From positions 1,240,001 through 1,304,000 of the forward strand of contig QEYB01001046.1 of assembly GCA_017562135.1 (NCBI GenBank): a DNA stretch of 64,000 nt, in the 5' to 3' direction. A model generated the notes under the pieces. That model ran no database searches and had not been told where the DNA came from. It saw nothing but the letters and a program-made list of their open reading frames with translations. Shown here in pieces: positions 51,369-63,683 of this stretch. The DNA is from Dipylidium caninum. Its lineage: Eukaryota; Platyhelminthes; Cestoda; Cyclophyllidea; Dipylidiidae. Both the position numbers and the translations under genes were made by a program. Positions within the stretch are counted from its first letter, which is position 1, and each line of letters begins with the position of its first letter.

Positions 51369-52695
51369 GGAACGAGGCTAGACTAGTTGCGGCATTTTTT
51401 GTACTCCGCAGCCCTGCAATTGTCTGCTGCCGAGGCGGCGGGGTTAGAGGCAAAAAGTGGATTAGACACTTAACTATACCGCGCGAAAAGGAGTGAATCG
51501 TTTCTCCACTCCCCTTGGCTCCGAATCGGACGCAGTGAATCAGCAAGTGAAAGTGATTCCACTTCGAAAATCGTCTCGAAGTGTCACCCTCCGTCCACGA
51601 GACGGCGAAAATGGGTGGCGTGGCAGTTGAGCTAAGGGTCCAGATCGCGAAATGCGACTAAACCCGCCCCGCTCGTAGGCCGGGAATTGCTGATACTCCA
51701 CAACCCCTCAGAGGCGACAATTCAGCTCTGAGACGGAAAAAGTTTAGTCAGCCGCAGTGTCTGGACTGTAAGTTGGGGCAAACATGGAAGCTTTCAACCG
51801 ACCTCAACCTGTAATTCACATCGTTAGAATTCGCAGAATAATCAACTCGACAATTTTTGCACCACTTTTTTATACCTCCAGCCTCTGCCATCCACTTGAA
51901 AACAAGCCTTGATGGAATTTGAAGAGAGTTTCAGGGCCTCCCTCAACTCATTTACCTTTGTCTGCAAATTCAGCTGGATTTGAGCCCCAAAGCACCTCGC
52001 AAACGCGAACTGCAGCGTGGGGACGAAGGAAGGCTGGCGAAGGAAGGCTGGCGAGCGGACCACCGACTCGAGGCGCTTAGAGAGAAAAGCCCGTCTCTAA
52101 CCACGAGAATACCACGCTTCCAGCGGCCCAAAATCGCTCGGATGTTCGCAGTCCGACCGCAGGTGAAGACGTGGGAGTGATAAAATTGGACTCGTGGCGA
52201 CAAATGCTACACGCCCGCGAAGTCTCCGGGTGCCAGCGTCTACCCCCTGGCACTCAATCAATCACTACGTGCTTCAGGGCTGGGAACGGTGGACTGCGTC
52301 TTTTCCCCGAATGGGAGCAGCAGACGGCGGCGGTCGCGGGCGGGCGGGGCCCGGCAGAGCAGGCACAGGTTAGTCACGCTCGGACAGCACTCGGGGAGGG
52401 TCGTGTCTCGCCCCACAGCGCCACCGCCTGCCGCGGAATCCTCCGTCCGTCTGATTCGCCGCTGCCATCCCGACTGCATCTGCCCCACCCGACCCCGTCG
52501 TCCCCTTCCACGAGGATGGCGACAGAGACACACAAAATTCGAGGTGTATTTTTCTACAAAAATATCAAAAAATAGCGATTGTTGCTGCAAGAGAGGAACG
52601 ATAAAAACAAATACAAAAATCTATGGTAACAGCTACACGTTGACGAAGCCGTGGCCTGAGAAGAGGTGGGAAACATCGAGGAGGGAGAAGGGCGA

Positions 52696-53304
52696 TCAGC
52701 TGCCAGTGCAGTTGGGTTGAGAGTCGAATCCCTTGAAGTAGGATTGGTAAGACGCTGTCTCTGACTGCTCCGTTGCTTCGCATCGACCAGAAGTCCGTTG
52801 CTGTCTCCACTGATTCATAACTTCGCCGGCCTTGGTGAGGCAGTCAAGATCGGAATCGTGCATTTGACCGCTTTCATCGAGAGGTAATTTGAAATGGACA
52901 TTAATGTCGTCTGGAGGGGAGAACTGGTCTCTCATAACTCCGGGGATGTTGAATTCCACTCGGCCGTCACAGAAGCCCTCAACAAAGACACCAGGAAAGT
53001 GTAGGGAGGTGGCCGTGTGTTGATTGTCCGCCGGGGAGTCGAAAATGCACCTAGAAGAGGCGGCGTTGGCCTCCTTTTCAGCGACTTCGAAGGTATTCGG
53101 ATTTAAATCCTCGTCCATGAAAAAGACACCGTAATGATCGAAGTGATGCGAGCTGTTTGAGGGGGAGGAGGATCCCGGGGATTGCGGCATTCCCCATCTA
53201 TCATCCCCCTGCGCCATGGTGTCGGTAGAATTGAATCCGCTGTCTTCCGCCAGTAAGCACCTATTGCGAATGTAGCGCGGACAATACTCGTCGTCCGGGT
53301 CCAT
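52696..53304 (-). CDS. Unrecognised 202-residue acidic protein with a DSGxxS phosphodegron
   Basis: I do not recognise the family. A single coding exon gives 202 residues rich in Asp, Ser and Asn, with no signal peptide, no membrane segment and no obvious globular domain. Residues 21-26 read DSGFNS, a perfect match to the beta-TrCP recognition consensus DSG-hydrophobic-x-S. The first half is Ser/Pro/Asp-rich (PQSPGSSSPSNSSHH). The middle has a more ordered-looking stretch (FPGVFVEGFCDGRVEFNIPG), and a helix may lie near TKAGEVMNQWRQQ. The ATG is preceded 36 nt upstream by a good acceptor (AG at 53342-53341), pairing with a donor at 53647-53646 to define a 5'UTR intron. A TATA box and CCAAT box lie about 1 kb upstream in the right orientation. 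Degron plus TATA promoter suggests a short-lived, inducible regulator; this is inference. Confidence 0.7.
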   Translation of the reverse strand: MDPDDEYCPRYIRNRCLLAEDSGFNSTDTMAQGDDRWGMPQSPGSSSPSNSSHHFDHYGVFFMDEDLNPNTFEVAEKEANAASSRCIFDSPADNQHTATSLHFPGVFVEGFCDGRVEFNIPGVMRDQFSPPDDINVHFKLPLDESGQMHDSDLDCLTKAGEVMNQWRQQRTSGRCEATEQSETASYQSYFKGFDSQPNCTGS

Positions 53305-53340
53305 TTACGAACGATTGCTAGTTGGCTTAATTAGTTTGGT

Positions 53341-53647
53341 CTGAAATGGCAAACAAATGCGACAAGTGATTGCTGTCAGGAGGGATGTGAAAGTGGAGGC
53401 GAGAGTGACCTGGCGCGGGATGAAAACGCTCTCTCCGGAAGTACGACTGAATTCCGGGGCGAATGCCACAGCTACAGAAGAGGGCGCCAACGATGGCAGA
53501 TGAGTGAGCCTATGTGGAACACACCACACTGGTGGCATGTGACCCCGAGGGTCAGGCGGGGACAAGTTGGATGGTGATGTCATTAAACATCCTTGTCATA
53601 TGAACAACGCATACATACAGACACGCACGCACGCAGAAGGCTCTCAC
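53341..53647 (-). other. Predicted 5'UTR intron of the orphan gene
   Basis: Donor CAG/GTGAGAG at 53647-53646 and acceptor TTTGCCATTTCAG ending at 53341, both on the minus strand. Both sites match consensus well; the intron would be 307 bp. Confidence 0.5.
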
Positions 53648-53977
53648 CTGCACGCACGAAAACAGGGTCTATGGCTGATAACGCAGTGACTTTGCTTAGC
53701 TAGAAGTGTGCCGGAGAGATGGGTTAACATCCCAATAACGGGGGGGGATTTCGAGAGCGATCAACCTTCAAAAACGCTCTCCACACGCCTTCCCCACGCC
53801 CGAGGGTCTAATACACTGCGCTGCGCCAAGGGAACACGTCAACAATGCACGTTGTGTCTGCAACCAGTCAAGTGGGGGGGAGGAAGTAAATAAGAGGGTG
53901 ACTGGAGAGCGGAGAAGGGAGGCGCTTGTGGTGAGCGCTAAATCTCGGCCCGAGAGTGAAATTTACTTCATGGCCGA

Positions 53978-53985
53978 TGACGTCG
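53978..53985 (-). promoter_or_regulatory. CRE-like site
   Basis: Minus strand CGACGTCA, seven of eight bases of the cAMP response element TGACGTCA, in the predicted 5'UTR exon of the orphan gene. The function is inferred. Confidence 0.35.
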
Positions 53986-54276
53986 CCGTACTGACAACCG
54001 TCATAATACAAGCGAGTGGCAGATCGCGAGGACTGAGCCTATTTGAAATAAGAACTTATAATTAAGGGGGGCGAGAACGAGGGAACCCATAGACCATTTG
54101 GAGGGAAAGTTGAGTCAGGGAAAACGTGGCCAAACTGCCCGCCGGACACACAAAGGAATGCCTTAACTAATGCCGCGATGGGACTGGAGTGGACGCACAA
54201 CTAAAGATTGCATTAAGGCGGGGGAACTCACCAGTGAGAACCCTGAGTTACTGGAGCGACGCGCTCCTCTGTGACG

Positions 54277-54285
54277 CCTTTTATA
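54277..54285 (-). promoter_or_regulatory. TATA box of the minus-strand orphan gene
   Basis: TATAAAAGG on the minus strand in GC-rich surroundings, an exact TATA consensus. It would place the transcription start near 54250. Confidence 0.6.
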
Positions 54286-54326
54286 TCCGTAGCGGGTGCG
54301 CGCGTGCGAGCGCATTCCGCTCCGCG

Positions 54327-54331
54327 ATTGG
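54327..54331 (-). promoter_or_regulatory. CCAAT box
   Basis: CCAAT on the minus strand (context GGACCAATCGC), about 42 bp upstream of the TATA box. Spacing and orientation support a core promoter firing leftward. Confidence 0.5.
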
Positions 54332-55112
54332 TCCGCTGCGCGCAGTACGACGAGGCCTCGCCAGTGCAACCGCATGAAATGGTGAAATGGTCCTCGCAGC
54401 TCCACTCTCTGCTGCCACTTTTCACCACTGTCTACGCAACTATCATCGCATAGGAGCGGACAAGTTGCCGGCGCCACGGAGGCTCCCGATTAATGCCGAA
54501 ACCGCCGCTTGCAGAATGACCCCGAGGCAGCGGTTAGCTCATTTCAGTTGATCAGATGAATTGTTTCCGCGCCTCTGTTTGCAGGCGGGAAGAGACTTTT
54601 TGGTACATTTTGGCTGCGAATATCATCATCCGGCCTTGGGGCGAACGAAGTCGAGGAATCGCCACCGCAATGAATTCGCCCGGTGCCTCCTCGGTTTCTT
54701 GCTTTATCGCTCCGGGAAGGCGACGAGCGTGCCACGGTGAAGTTTCGGCCACGCATCAGCCGGTGGATAACAGCCACCTCACAGAGGCGCCCTTAACATT
54801 GACAACTGCCTCGTGTAGTACTTGGCTTGCACGCTACATGCATGCAGCCTGTTTAGTCATAATGGAGGAAATGTCCCTCACACGCTGAGAGTGGACCGTA
54901 ACCTCGGAGGCTGCGTAAACGCTAAACAGCCGCAAAATATGGCTCATAACCTTCAACCGACTCGTCCGAAGTCGGCCGGCAGAATGTGAGCGGACGCCGA
55001 TCACGTTACCAGTTGGGGGAGAAGGGGACGGAGGACGTGTCTCCAGCGACGACGAACCCGGCCGCATGCACTCGAAGCACCGGAGAAGGCCTTGGGCACG
55101 AGTTTCGCTCTG

Positions 55113-55138
55113 TGAGGAGGAGGAGGAGGAGGAGGAGA
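55113..55138 (+). repeat. GAG triplet repeat
   Basis: About eight GAG/AGG units. Confidence 0.9.
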
Positions 55139-58100
55139 AATGGCGAGATGACTGGGTCGCTGGTGAGCAAGGCCAAGCGAGGCCACCGCCTCATCGAGGA
55201 CTGACACCACGCCTTACGGCTTATGGCACCTGCACGGCAGTTTGACTGACCTTGCAACACGTCGGCACTGTTCGGAATTCTGACTATAGAATATAAGTGA
55301 AAATTAGGAATCTTAGCCATCGCGATGCAATTCAAAGTGCTCAAAGCGCGTCGCCAGTGCAACTACAAGGGGAGACCTCGCACGAAACAGTCATTTGGCA
55401 AAGGTGCGTTGATTGGACGATGAGAGGAGAGTGGAGCCTCCCCCTCGGCCACTCAACCTTTCTACACATGATAAACCGAGGCCCACCGTCAGGTCCAAGC
55501 TGTCCATTCTCTCTCTCAGGTCACTGGCGTGTAAGTAGCACCTTTTTCTCCATGCGCCATGTGTATCTCCAACACAGACCGTCGCCTGATGGTGTGGGCC
55601 ATTAAAATGTCCACCCGCAAGACGCCAGCGCAACCTCGGCCACCGACCGTGTGCTCAGCTCGTCGATCAGGTCGGTGTCGGAGCCTCGACTGCCAAGCCG
55701 CGCCTCAGATGACTGGACTCCCTCCAACGTGACTGATACTCTCCTCCGGATTGCCCGACCTCCGGCCGGTGGTCATACAAGCCAACAAATAACCATAATC
55801 GCATGCTCTTCTGTTGGGTTGAGGACGAAGTGCGGAGGTCGGTGTGTTGGAGAGGGCTGTAAACTCATTCTGCTGACAGGAGATGTTTCAAACTTTAGGG
55901 CTAGAGGACCTTTTAACTTAACGCCAAGATTTCGGCAAGTGGCGAGGCAGTACTCACGCCCCATTTGCGGGATGCTGCTTCGCATCATCTACACGTCGTG
56001 GTGAACCGAGTCGACATCGAGTGGTGAGGCATGGAAGAATTGTCGCGCGTATCAGTGGAGCTCAATTTGAGCAAGAAGATTGAGAAGTCGAGTGTCTGTA
56101 GAATGGCCTGCCTTTCGCCAGAACTTCTTCTGTTCAAATGTCCAGGAACGCCTGAACGGTCGTCCCGGACGTCTTCGAAGACGTGTAAAGGTGGAGGTTG
56201 GAATTTCCTCTGGCCGTGCACAGGGTGGAATGTCCTGAGGACGGAGAAGAGCGTGCCAGCGTTTGGACGGCATGTCCCCCTGCAGGCACTGAGCGCCGGC
56301 CCATGCCTCCGCCCCTCCACGCAGGCGTTGGCGCTGTGCGGCGGCAGTCATGCGTCCACTCGCAGAGTGGAGGCGGTGCACGAGTCGCAATGGTGGCGAA
56401 TTCGCTAAATGCGGCTGTTCCCACTTTTCTCCCCCAATAACCGTCCAATGGGACCATCAGCCGAGGTTGCGTCGAAGTTCACGCGGCACGGAGGTAGGCG
56501 TCGCGGAGACAAAGGCAAACACGCAGTCCAACTTGTCAACTCCATCTCTTTGGCCCTTTACCAAATTTGGCTGTCCCTCGACGTCTCTTGAGCCAAGGGC
56601 AACGCGGCGCACTCGGTAACATTCGCGTTTTGGCGCCTAGTGAGAGGAGAACAAGAGCACTGGCGTTGCTTCTGCTTTCCCCTCGCAGCACAGCAGCGGT
56701 CGTTGAGATTAGCAGGAGATTTGCAGCACCTCGACCAGCCTTCAACGAGGCTAAGACGCGGAGATCGTAGGGACGGGCGGATGCTTTTGGCCCAGAAGCG
56801 TGAGAAAACTCTCCACTTGTGCCCTTTCGTCCGCAGGTGAACGCAAAATGCGGGTAGGAGGAGTGTACGCGTAGTTTGCCCAAGCGGTCGTGAAAAAACC
56901 CCGAGAAGTAAGCACCATCTGCACGCGGTGGGAAGACTGATCCAGTGAGGGGATAATCAAGCGATTCTGAGGATGCGATAAGCACTCTTTGTTTGGCCCG
57001 AATTACTTGCGAGGACGAGTTTTTTCCCCACTCCCAAGGCAACATTTCACGTAACGCGGACGCGTTAAGTTGACGCGCTTGTTAAGAGCACAGAGGCTGC
57101 TCCTTCCGGGTCAGGGATGGGAAGGAGGCCTCGGGGGCGAAGGATGCGCCTCGTGGCGTGCGTGGACATCATGCTTGTCACATAACCGACGGCCTCGGGG
57201 TTTCGTGGCCAGCGTCCATAGAAATTAACAAGGATTAGGGTTCACAGAGCCATGAGAGAAAGGCAAACAATCGCGAGAGGAATGCGTCGAGGCCTTTTTT
57301 GACATCCTCAGCCCCGTGTTTCACGCTGGCGACATTTCCTTCCGACCGAAACGACGCCTCCCGCTTCTCTCCGCGTTTTAAACAAGTGGGTCAAGGAGTT
57401 TGTGGAAGTTGGGCGACAGCTCGGTTCACCACCCAAATCGCATCTTAATTCTCGCCTTTCCGCTGGGGGCATCGAGGGTTCAACAGGCGCTGAGCGGCGA
57501 GTCACCTTAAATCACCGGGTGCTCGCCACCTCGCGCCCTTCTAATTGTGGCAGCTACTGTTTTTAGTATGTCACACACACCTCCTCGTCCACGGGCTGAA
57601 ACTGGCTGTGCGTGCGGGCGAGCGAGGCGAAAAAATTGCCGAGTGGCTTTACGGTCGGCCGAGCGGACGCGAGACCCAACATCGCTGGGTCCGAGGGCGG
57701 GATCCAGTCCCGCCTCTACGATCTGTCGGGCCGCGTCGACCTGCAGACGGGCCTCGAGGGTGCTGCTTCGCTGGCGTCGGGCAATGCGATAGCTTTTACG
57801 CCTGCGGTGGGGAAGTCAGCTGCAAAGCTGACAATTTCCATCAGTGGATTAGCATGCAGGCTCCCGGGTGCTTGTATTACGCGATCACAGTGCTGACAGC
57901 CAGGCCAAGGTTTATCTTGGCAACAGGAGTGGAGACCCGCGGCTTGTTTTAATCGCAGACCAGGTTGACCCCAGCGCGCTGCCTCTCATGGCTTCGTCCG
58001 GTGGTGGCGGACTTTCGGCGTTTGCCGCTCAACTTCGCCGTGAGGCTGGAGACTGGGACAGCGGGTCCGATCTGGCATTCTAGTCGAGGGGTGCGATGAA

Positions 58101-59967
58101 ATGGCAGACGGACTTCCCAGCTCGCCATTGGCATATGTGCCATAAGAAGGCGTTGCGATTAACTCACTCATTTTGCACTAAAAAACGGAAGTGCCTCATG
58201 TTATTTTTTGGGGGAGGACTACACGTTTATCCGACGTGGAGGCCATCCGGAGGCAATGCAGAGGAATACGAGGCGCTTGACGGCGTTGAGCTGCTTGGCA
58301 AGCGGGGCAGGACTGAGCTGCAAGGCGCCTCCTTCGCCCCCTTCCCAGTTCCCCTCCGCCTAAGTGGTGCAACGCGAATTGGCGGATGATCCACGGCTAC
58401 TTCGTCCAAGGCAACACGGGTTCACTGAGCCGAAGGAGTGGACGCTGCTCACATGACCACGAAGCTCGACGAATTGGCAACGGTCAGCCGTAGGAGCTGT
58501 GCCCAACTACACATTGCCTGCCCTCCACTGCCTCTGCTTCGTCAGTTAACTGGGTGGAAGATTTTTGGTGGAAGAACACGCAACGTAATGCCTGTGATAC
58601 ATTGACGAAAAGGCGGTCTTCAGTGAAATCCACCCTCCTTTTTCCAGGTGCACTTTCCCCTCGCAGTTGAAAGGCCGACAACATGCCAATTTTGGTGGTG
58701 AATTCGAAAAACCTCGCACTCCATGATAAATTCCTCTGGCAGTGCTGCAACCCACTTGGGATGGTGCCGAGAAAAACCGCAGGCGGAGGGAGGCTCCGAG
58801 GGGATTCGGCGGCGGCTTTGCGCAGCGGAATTTACCCACGTCATCTAAGAATCGTCCAAAAGCGCTCTCATGTTGGAACGAGAAGGGGTGAAGTCGGTTT
58901 CACAAAATGGTGGCCTCAGATCTCACGAGACGTCTCGCTGCAATGCCCGCAAGTCCTCCGGCTGCAATTCTCACAGTCGTACGAGGGCCACCAGTGCCAA
59001 AAAACGGACTCAGTATAACGCACTTGCTTGGCAACTCAGATGATGGAGCCTCCTAATCACGTCGTCAAGTCGAATTTTTCCATGCAAATCACAGTTTGTG
59101 GAGAGTAGGGGCTTTCGCCCATATTTCAAACGAAATCATCGGTTTTCAAAACACAAACTGCCAATGACAGCAGGAACCCGTGACACGCGGAGGAGGCAAC
59201 GCATTTGGCCAAAAATGGCCAAGGACGACGAGACAGGCCACGAGCTCAGCGTTAGACTGGCTGGTAACTTAAAACGCGTCGGCGGTCTGGGACTTCAGTG
59301 AATGTCTCCCAGACGTGGGAGGGTAACCAGGGCCGGTGGAAGGGCAGGCAGACAGGGAGAGACGGAGACTGGAGGAGAAAACGGAACAGAGCTATCTGGC
59401 AGTTAGGCCAAATTATATTCTCTGGTAGTCTAAAATCGTGGGAGTTTTTGTCGGCCATATCAACTAGCTCTCTTGCCTAGGGGAGCGCAGTCTGCTCCGA
59501 AGCGGTGCGTCTTTCGCAGTCGCAGTCAGCCAACTCACCGTGCTTCTGGTTGTGCCATAAAGCAACTGCTCGTAAATACAGAATACGCCAAGTTAAAAGA
59601 AATTTGGAGTTACGGACCTTGGTAGGAGGACGAACTCCACGGGGTGTATATCGTATTAGCTCTCTTTACTTTGCTTCTCCTGCAGCTGTGAAGCTCTTTC
59701 GGGGGGAGAGGAAGTCAGCTGGCCCTTTACCTTCTGGCTGTGCGGGCTTTTGAAGGGGGACAGTGCGAGTGACAGTGGCCAAAAAATTCGAACCACGGCG
59801 ACAGATTATGAGTCGACGGGGTGCTGGGGCCTGACCATGAATCATCGCGGCCGAGCTCGCCACTCCCAGCTCCATTAAGTCGTTCTGACAACAACATGCG
59901 GGCTACTGAAACACCTCGCTGCGTTTGGGTGAGTCGCAGTCCGCACTCACCGCGGCTCCAAAGTCCT

Positions 59968-59996
59968 CCCCCCCTGCCCCCCCACCCCCCACCCCC
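59968..59996 (-). repeat. Quadruplex/i-motif sequence
   Basis: Plus strand has C runs of 7, 7, 6 and 5 separated by TG, A and A. The minus strand is therefore a near-ideal G-quadruplex motif with one- and two-base loops. Confidence 0.85.
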
Positions 59997-62410
59997 AACT
60001 GTCCGCGGATCCCGCTCCTCCCCACTGATACCGCAATCTGTCGTCTGATTGTCTCGCCATGCGCTTCCACCTGCTAGACATCATTCTTGGCTTTGTCTGG
60101 TTGCCACCATTCTACCCCGTTTGTAGACGCTGAGGCCTTGCGCTTCTCCCTCCAAAAGTCGTCCGCTAGCGGGATAGCGATTCTGTTTCACTTGACGAAC
60201 ACACGTTTTGCGTCTTCCATAAAAGTGGTATAATTTTCGCGTGATATTGCAGTAGCTCAAAATCTCTGGCGGGTGCAATCGAGTCATTAAAGAGTGAAAT
60301 GAAAACGGGAGGTTGTGTCTGCCGGCAAAATGGAGGAGATGAGTGCAATCAGAGCCTCTTCCTCCAGTTCCATTTGCCCACCCTACTGTATCGTATCTTG
60401 GCGTATTCTCCGAAATCGGCAAGGCACTAATTCTGCTACTCAAACGGTACTAATGACAGCTTCCTCTGTAAATCAGTTCTAAATTCCCAACATTTTGGTG
60501 GTTTTCAGACGTAAGTTATAAGTGGCCAACCCTGGTTTGTGGTGAAATGCTCAAAAAAGACCATTTCCAAACCAAATTGCAAGGTCTCTTTGTAATGTAT
60601 TTCGACAATTTTCACCTTCTAGTCTAGAATTAATCTAATCATTTGCAGCTTCGAGGCTAGGCAATTTGCTGAAAGCGAAGCCGCTTCCACCGTACCCGCT
60701 TTCTAGGTGATCGAGAGATTTGTCTTTCAATAGCCATGTTCCATTTTGTAGTTTCTCGGAAAATTTTCTTCTATTCCCGCTTTCCACTAAACACCGTATA
60801 ACAATCTGTCAAAAGCACATAAAACATGCTACTTAAATATTAAAAGTATACACTCAATCATAAATTTTTATTCGGGTGGTTTAATATTGAGCTTATCTTC
60901 ACGCATTTGGTGCAACCATTTCATTTTATACCCCCGCCATGAGATAAGCGGTTTGAAACACCAGCCACCCATATATTAGCGTTGGAATGAATTCCGGAAG
61001 CGGGAAATTGTCTACGTCCAACTAGAGAACCCTGGAAAAACAGGGGTGAGGAGAGAAGAGCTGGAAGCCTCTACAAATTAATCATGGTGGGGCTGATGAG
61101 ACAATTACGGAGCCACCTCCACTGGTGTAGGCACCATATAATCGGTTGGACACAACGAGATACAAGGACGGCGTAATGGCGGCATTTAAACCGCGGGGTT
61201 GTGGAAAAACTTTTGCCGCTTCTTATACTTCTTCTGGAAACATGTACAATTGAAATAGTATCTGTGTGTCCCAGTGTTTCCCTCTCAATGTCGTCCCCGC
61301 CATCATAATCCAGCCATTTACGTACGTCCCACTCCCAGCTCGTCCAAGTTGTGCTGCACAAATACCAGGCGGCATACACAGGGAGGATTTCTGCCCCCTT
61401 TTAACTAAACCCAAGGCCGTAGATAATCACATCTTTGTACGCTTGGACTCGTCTTCACTGTTGTACCGCCCGTAGAATACTATTGGATCCGCTGTTTCAC
61501 AGAGGAATGAGGTGTCACTGGGGGGAGGGGAATATATTGAAACCTTCCAGAATTCGTTCAAAAAAGCCACCTTCGTGTGATTGGGAAGGAGGCGCCACCA
61601 AATAGTTAATATGAGTGTTTTGCCCAGGCACACGTGAAAGGATAACGGGGAAGCGAAAACATTTTCCAAGACTTCGCCTTAAAGTGGCCGGGCAAGGCAG
61701 TAGAATGTTTGTCTCGGGTGTTTGGAAGGTAGAAAACTTCAGATTTCTTATCTTGATTGTGGAGGAAGTTGCGGTCAAGTCACTCAGCGGAAGGGGAAAC
61801 GCCGTTGACAGTAAAACGACGTGTTTTCAACCGTAATTGTTGAGACTGACTCTCCGCATCCCCCTCACTGTACTTTACGGGTTTGGGAAGGCGTCTCCTC
61901 GCGAGGGAACGAGGGAAATTTATCCGCCTAAGGGGATGGAAGGCGCCCTCCCCTCCCCGCCCCTTTCCCCCCCCCACATAAATTAGCCTCTGTGCCCTTC
62001 AAATGGACAAATGAGGAAGACGCGGTCAGGTGAATTAAATCGGAGCATCAAAATGGGTGGTGGAGAGGAGGTGTGAAAAGGTCCTTGTCGCACGTGTTCG
62101 CGAGCCGGCCGGTCGAGGTTAGTGGGTGTCCGGCTGGCCGAAACAATGTCACCTTGTCACTTCCCACTTAAATATCGCTTGACCGGAGGACCGTCGCACA
62201 AATAATCAACGCTGCGAGACAGCATATCGCGTATTTACCAAAGCACAGCCTAGTGACGCCAACTGGAGGCGGGCGAAAGTGGTAAAGGGAGGTTATGTCG
62301 TGAGAAACCGCAAATCGGGGCATGAAAGGCGTGAAGGGAAGTGGATTCTCGGAGGAAGCACTTTTACTGCCCGATCAGATCATTAGTGTTCCACCCTGTA
62401 AAGTACTCGG

Positions 62411-62436
62411 AGAGGAGGAGGAGGAGGAGGCGGAGG
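62411..62436 (+). repeat. GAG triplet repeat
   Basis: About seven GAG/AGG units with one GCG interruption. Confidence 0.85.
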
Positions 62437-63666
62437 ACAGCAAACCGAGTCGGTTGGCCCAGAGCCGAGGAGGCTCATCTGCCTCCCGGGTTGGCTGGAA
62501 AGAGGACGAGTTAATTCAGTCGTGTACCGGCAAGCCATTATCAGTTTGATTTAACTCGCCGACCTCTAAACCCTCGACTCTCCAGTGCGGGTGCTGATAA
62601 GAATTGCAAGAAGAATCACTTCTTGAAGGGCTGCGGGGCCGGGGCGGCCGCAAACCAACCGACCGCCTTCGTGTCCCGTAGCCGCCTGGCACTGCTCCGC
62701 GCTGCCAGGGAATTCATTCCCCTCCGTGCAGGCGACTACCGCTCGGTCGAGGGTGGCGGGCGAGAGGCACGACTTCTTACTGGTTGTGGAGTTCGCCCCG
62801 GCGACTTAACGGAAAAAAAATGCGGTTTAATGGAAGTCGGTGGCGAGTAACTGGCGATGCACCTTCTTCGCCCACCCGAAATCCAACCAGATGAACCCGG
62901 CTCCTCGTGGAGGAGGAGGACGAGATGCGGCAGGGCAGATAAACAACTGCCTTCCGGTGCTGTCGAAATCTCTTCACTTTTTCATCCACTGCACTTGGTA
63001 CTTTCGACATACTGCATGAAGGCTTATTTGTTTAATTTACAATTTTGTCCACTTCCTGAATGCTTTATGCATTGGAAAAGAAGTCTATGCGAACGAAAAG
63101 GAAGTTGACGCTGTTAAGAACGCGCTCGAGCGTTGCAAAACTGGCTTCGGAGTGACCCGTCCGGGGCCAACGCCTGCCGTTGCCGGCCAGCCTGTCAGCC
63201 GACGGTGGCGGTGAGCACTGCCTCGCCGCAGAACACAACGTCTGCGGCCACGGCGTGCTGAGTGAGGCGTCGGGAGCGTCCGCTCTCGGACAACATAAAC
63301 GTGCAGCCGGTGACCGAGACGCTGAGTGTTGTCTCAGCGGAGAACCAGACGATCCCGCCTTCGTGCGTGCAGGGCTGGGCGAGATGTTCGTGTCGAGGCG
63401 CACGATGGTGGCGGAAACACCCAGCCAGCCAGGATTAAGTGGCGACAACTCTTCCCAAACTCGCGTTACAGCTCTTCTTCGACCCACCAGCGGAATGCCA
63501 GTGAGCCTGTTAACGCGAGACAGGTTGAGGCTTAACTACCCATGAAAAATGACTTTGATTAGACGTTAGAAATCAGAGGGGAAAGAAATACCCCGTCAGG
63601 CGTCGGCAGGAGGTGAATAATTGGCGTGGCCAATTAAATTCCTCTGCAGTGAAAGCAGTCACTCGC

Positions 63667-63683
63667 ATCCTCCTCCTCCTCCA
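63667..63683 (+). repeat. TCC triplet repeat
   Basis: About five TCC units, the complement of the GAG repeats elsewhere in this flank. Confidence 0.85.

Larger units (their letters stand above)
48218..52695. other. Region downstream of CASP: 3'UTR and gene-free GC-rich DNA
   Basis: The left end should be CASP 3'UTR. The rest is GC-rich with many overlapping open frames on both strands, as expected by chance at this composition. None shows a domain. It contains a C run (49680-49690) and a G-rich tract with a 13-base G run (51352-51364). The right end should include the 3'UTR of the minus-strand gene at 52696. Confidence 0.5.

Noticed and set aside
53305..53583. 92-codon minus-strand frame ending directly before the orphan ATG
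   Set aside because: It lies across a predicted 5'UTR intron, ends at a stop, and has no recognisable features; treated as non-coding.
56536..57045. 169-codon minus-strand frame, the longest in the right flank apart from the orphan gene
   Set aside because: GC-rich region with open frames in several phases on both strands; no domain and no start or splice context.
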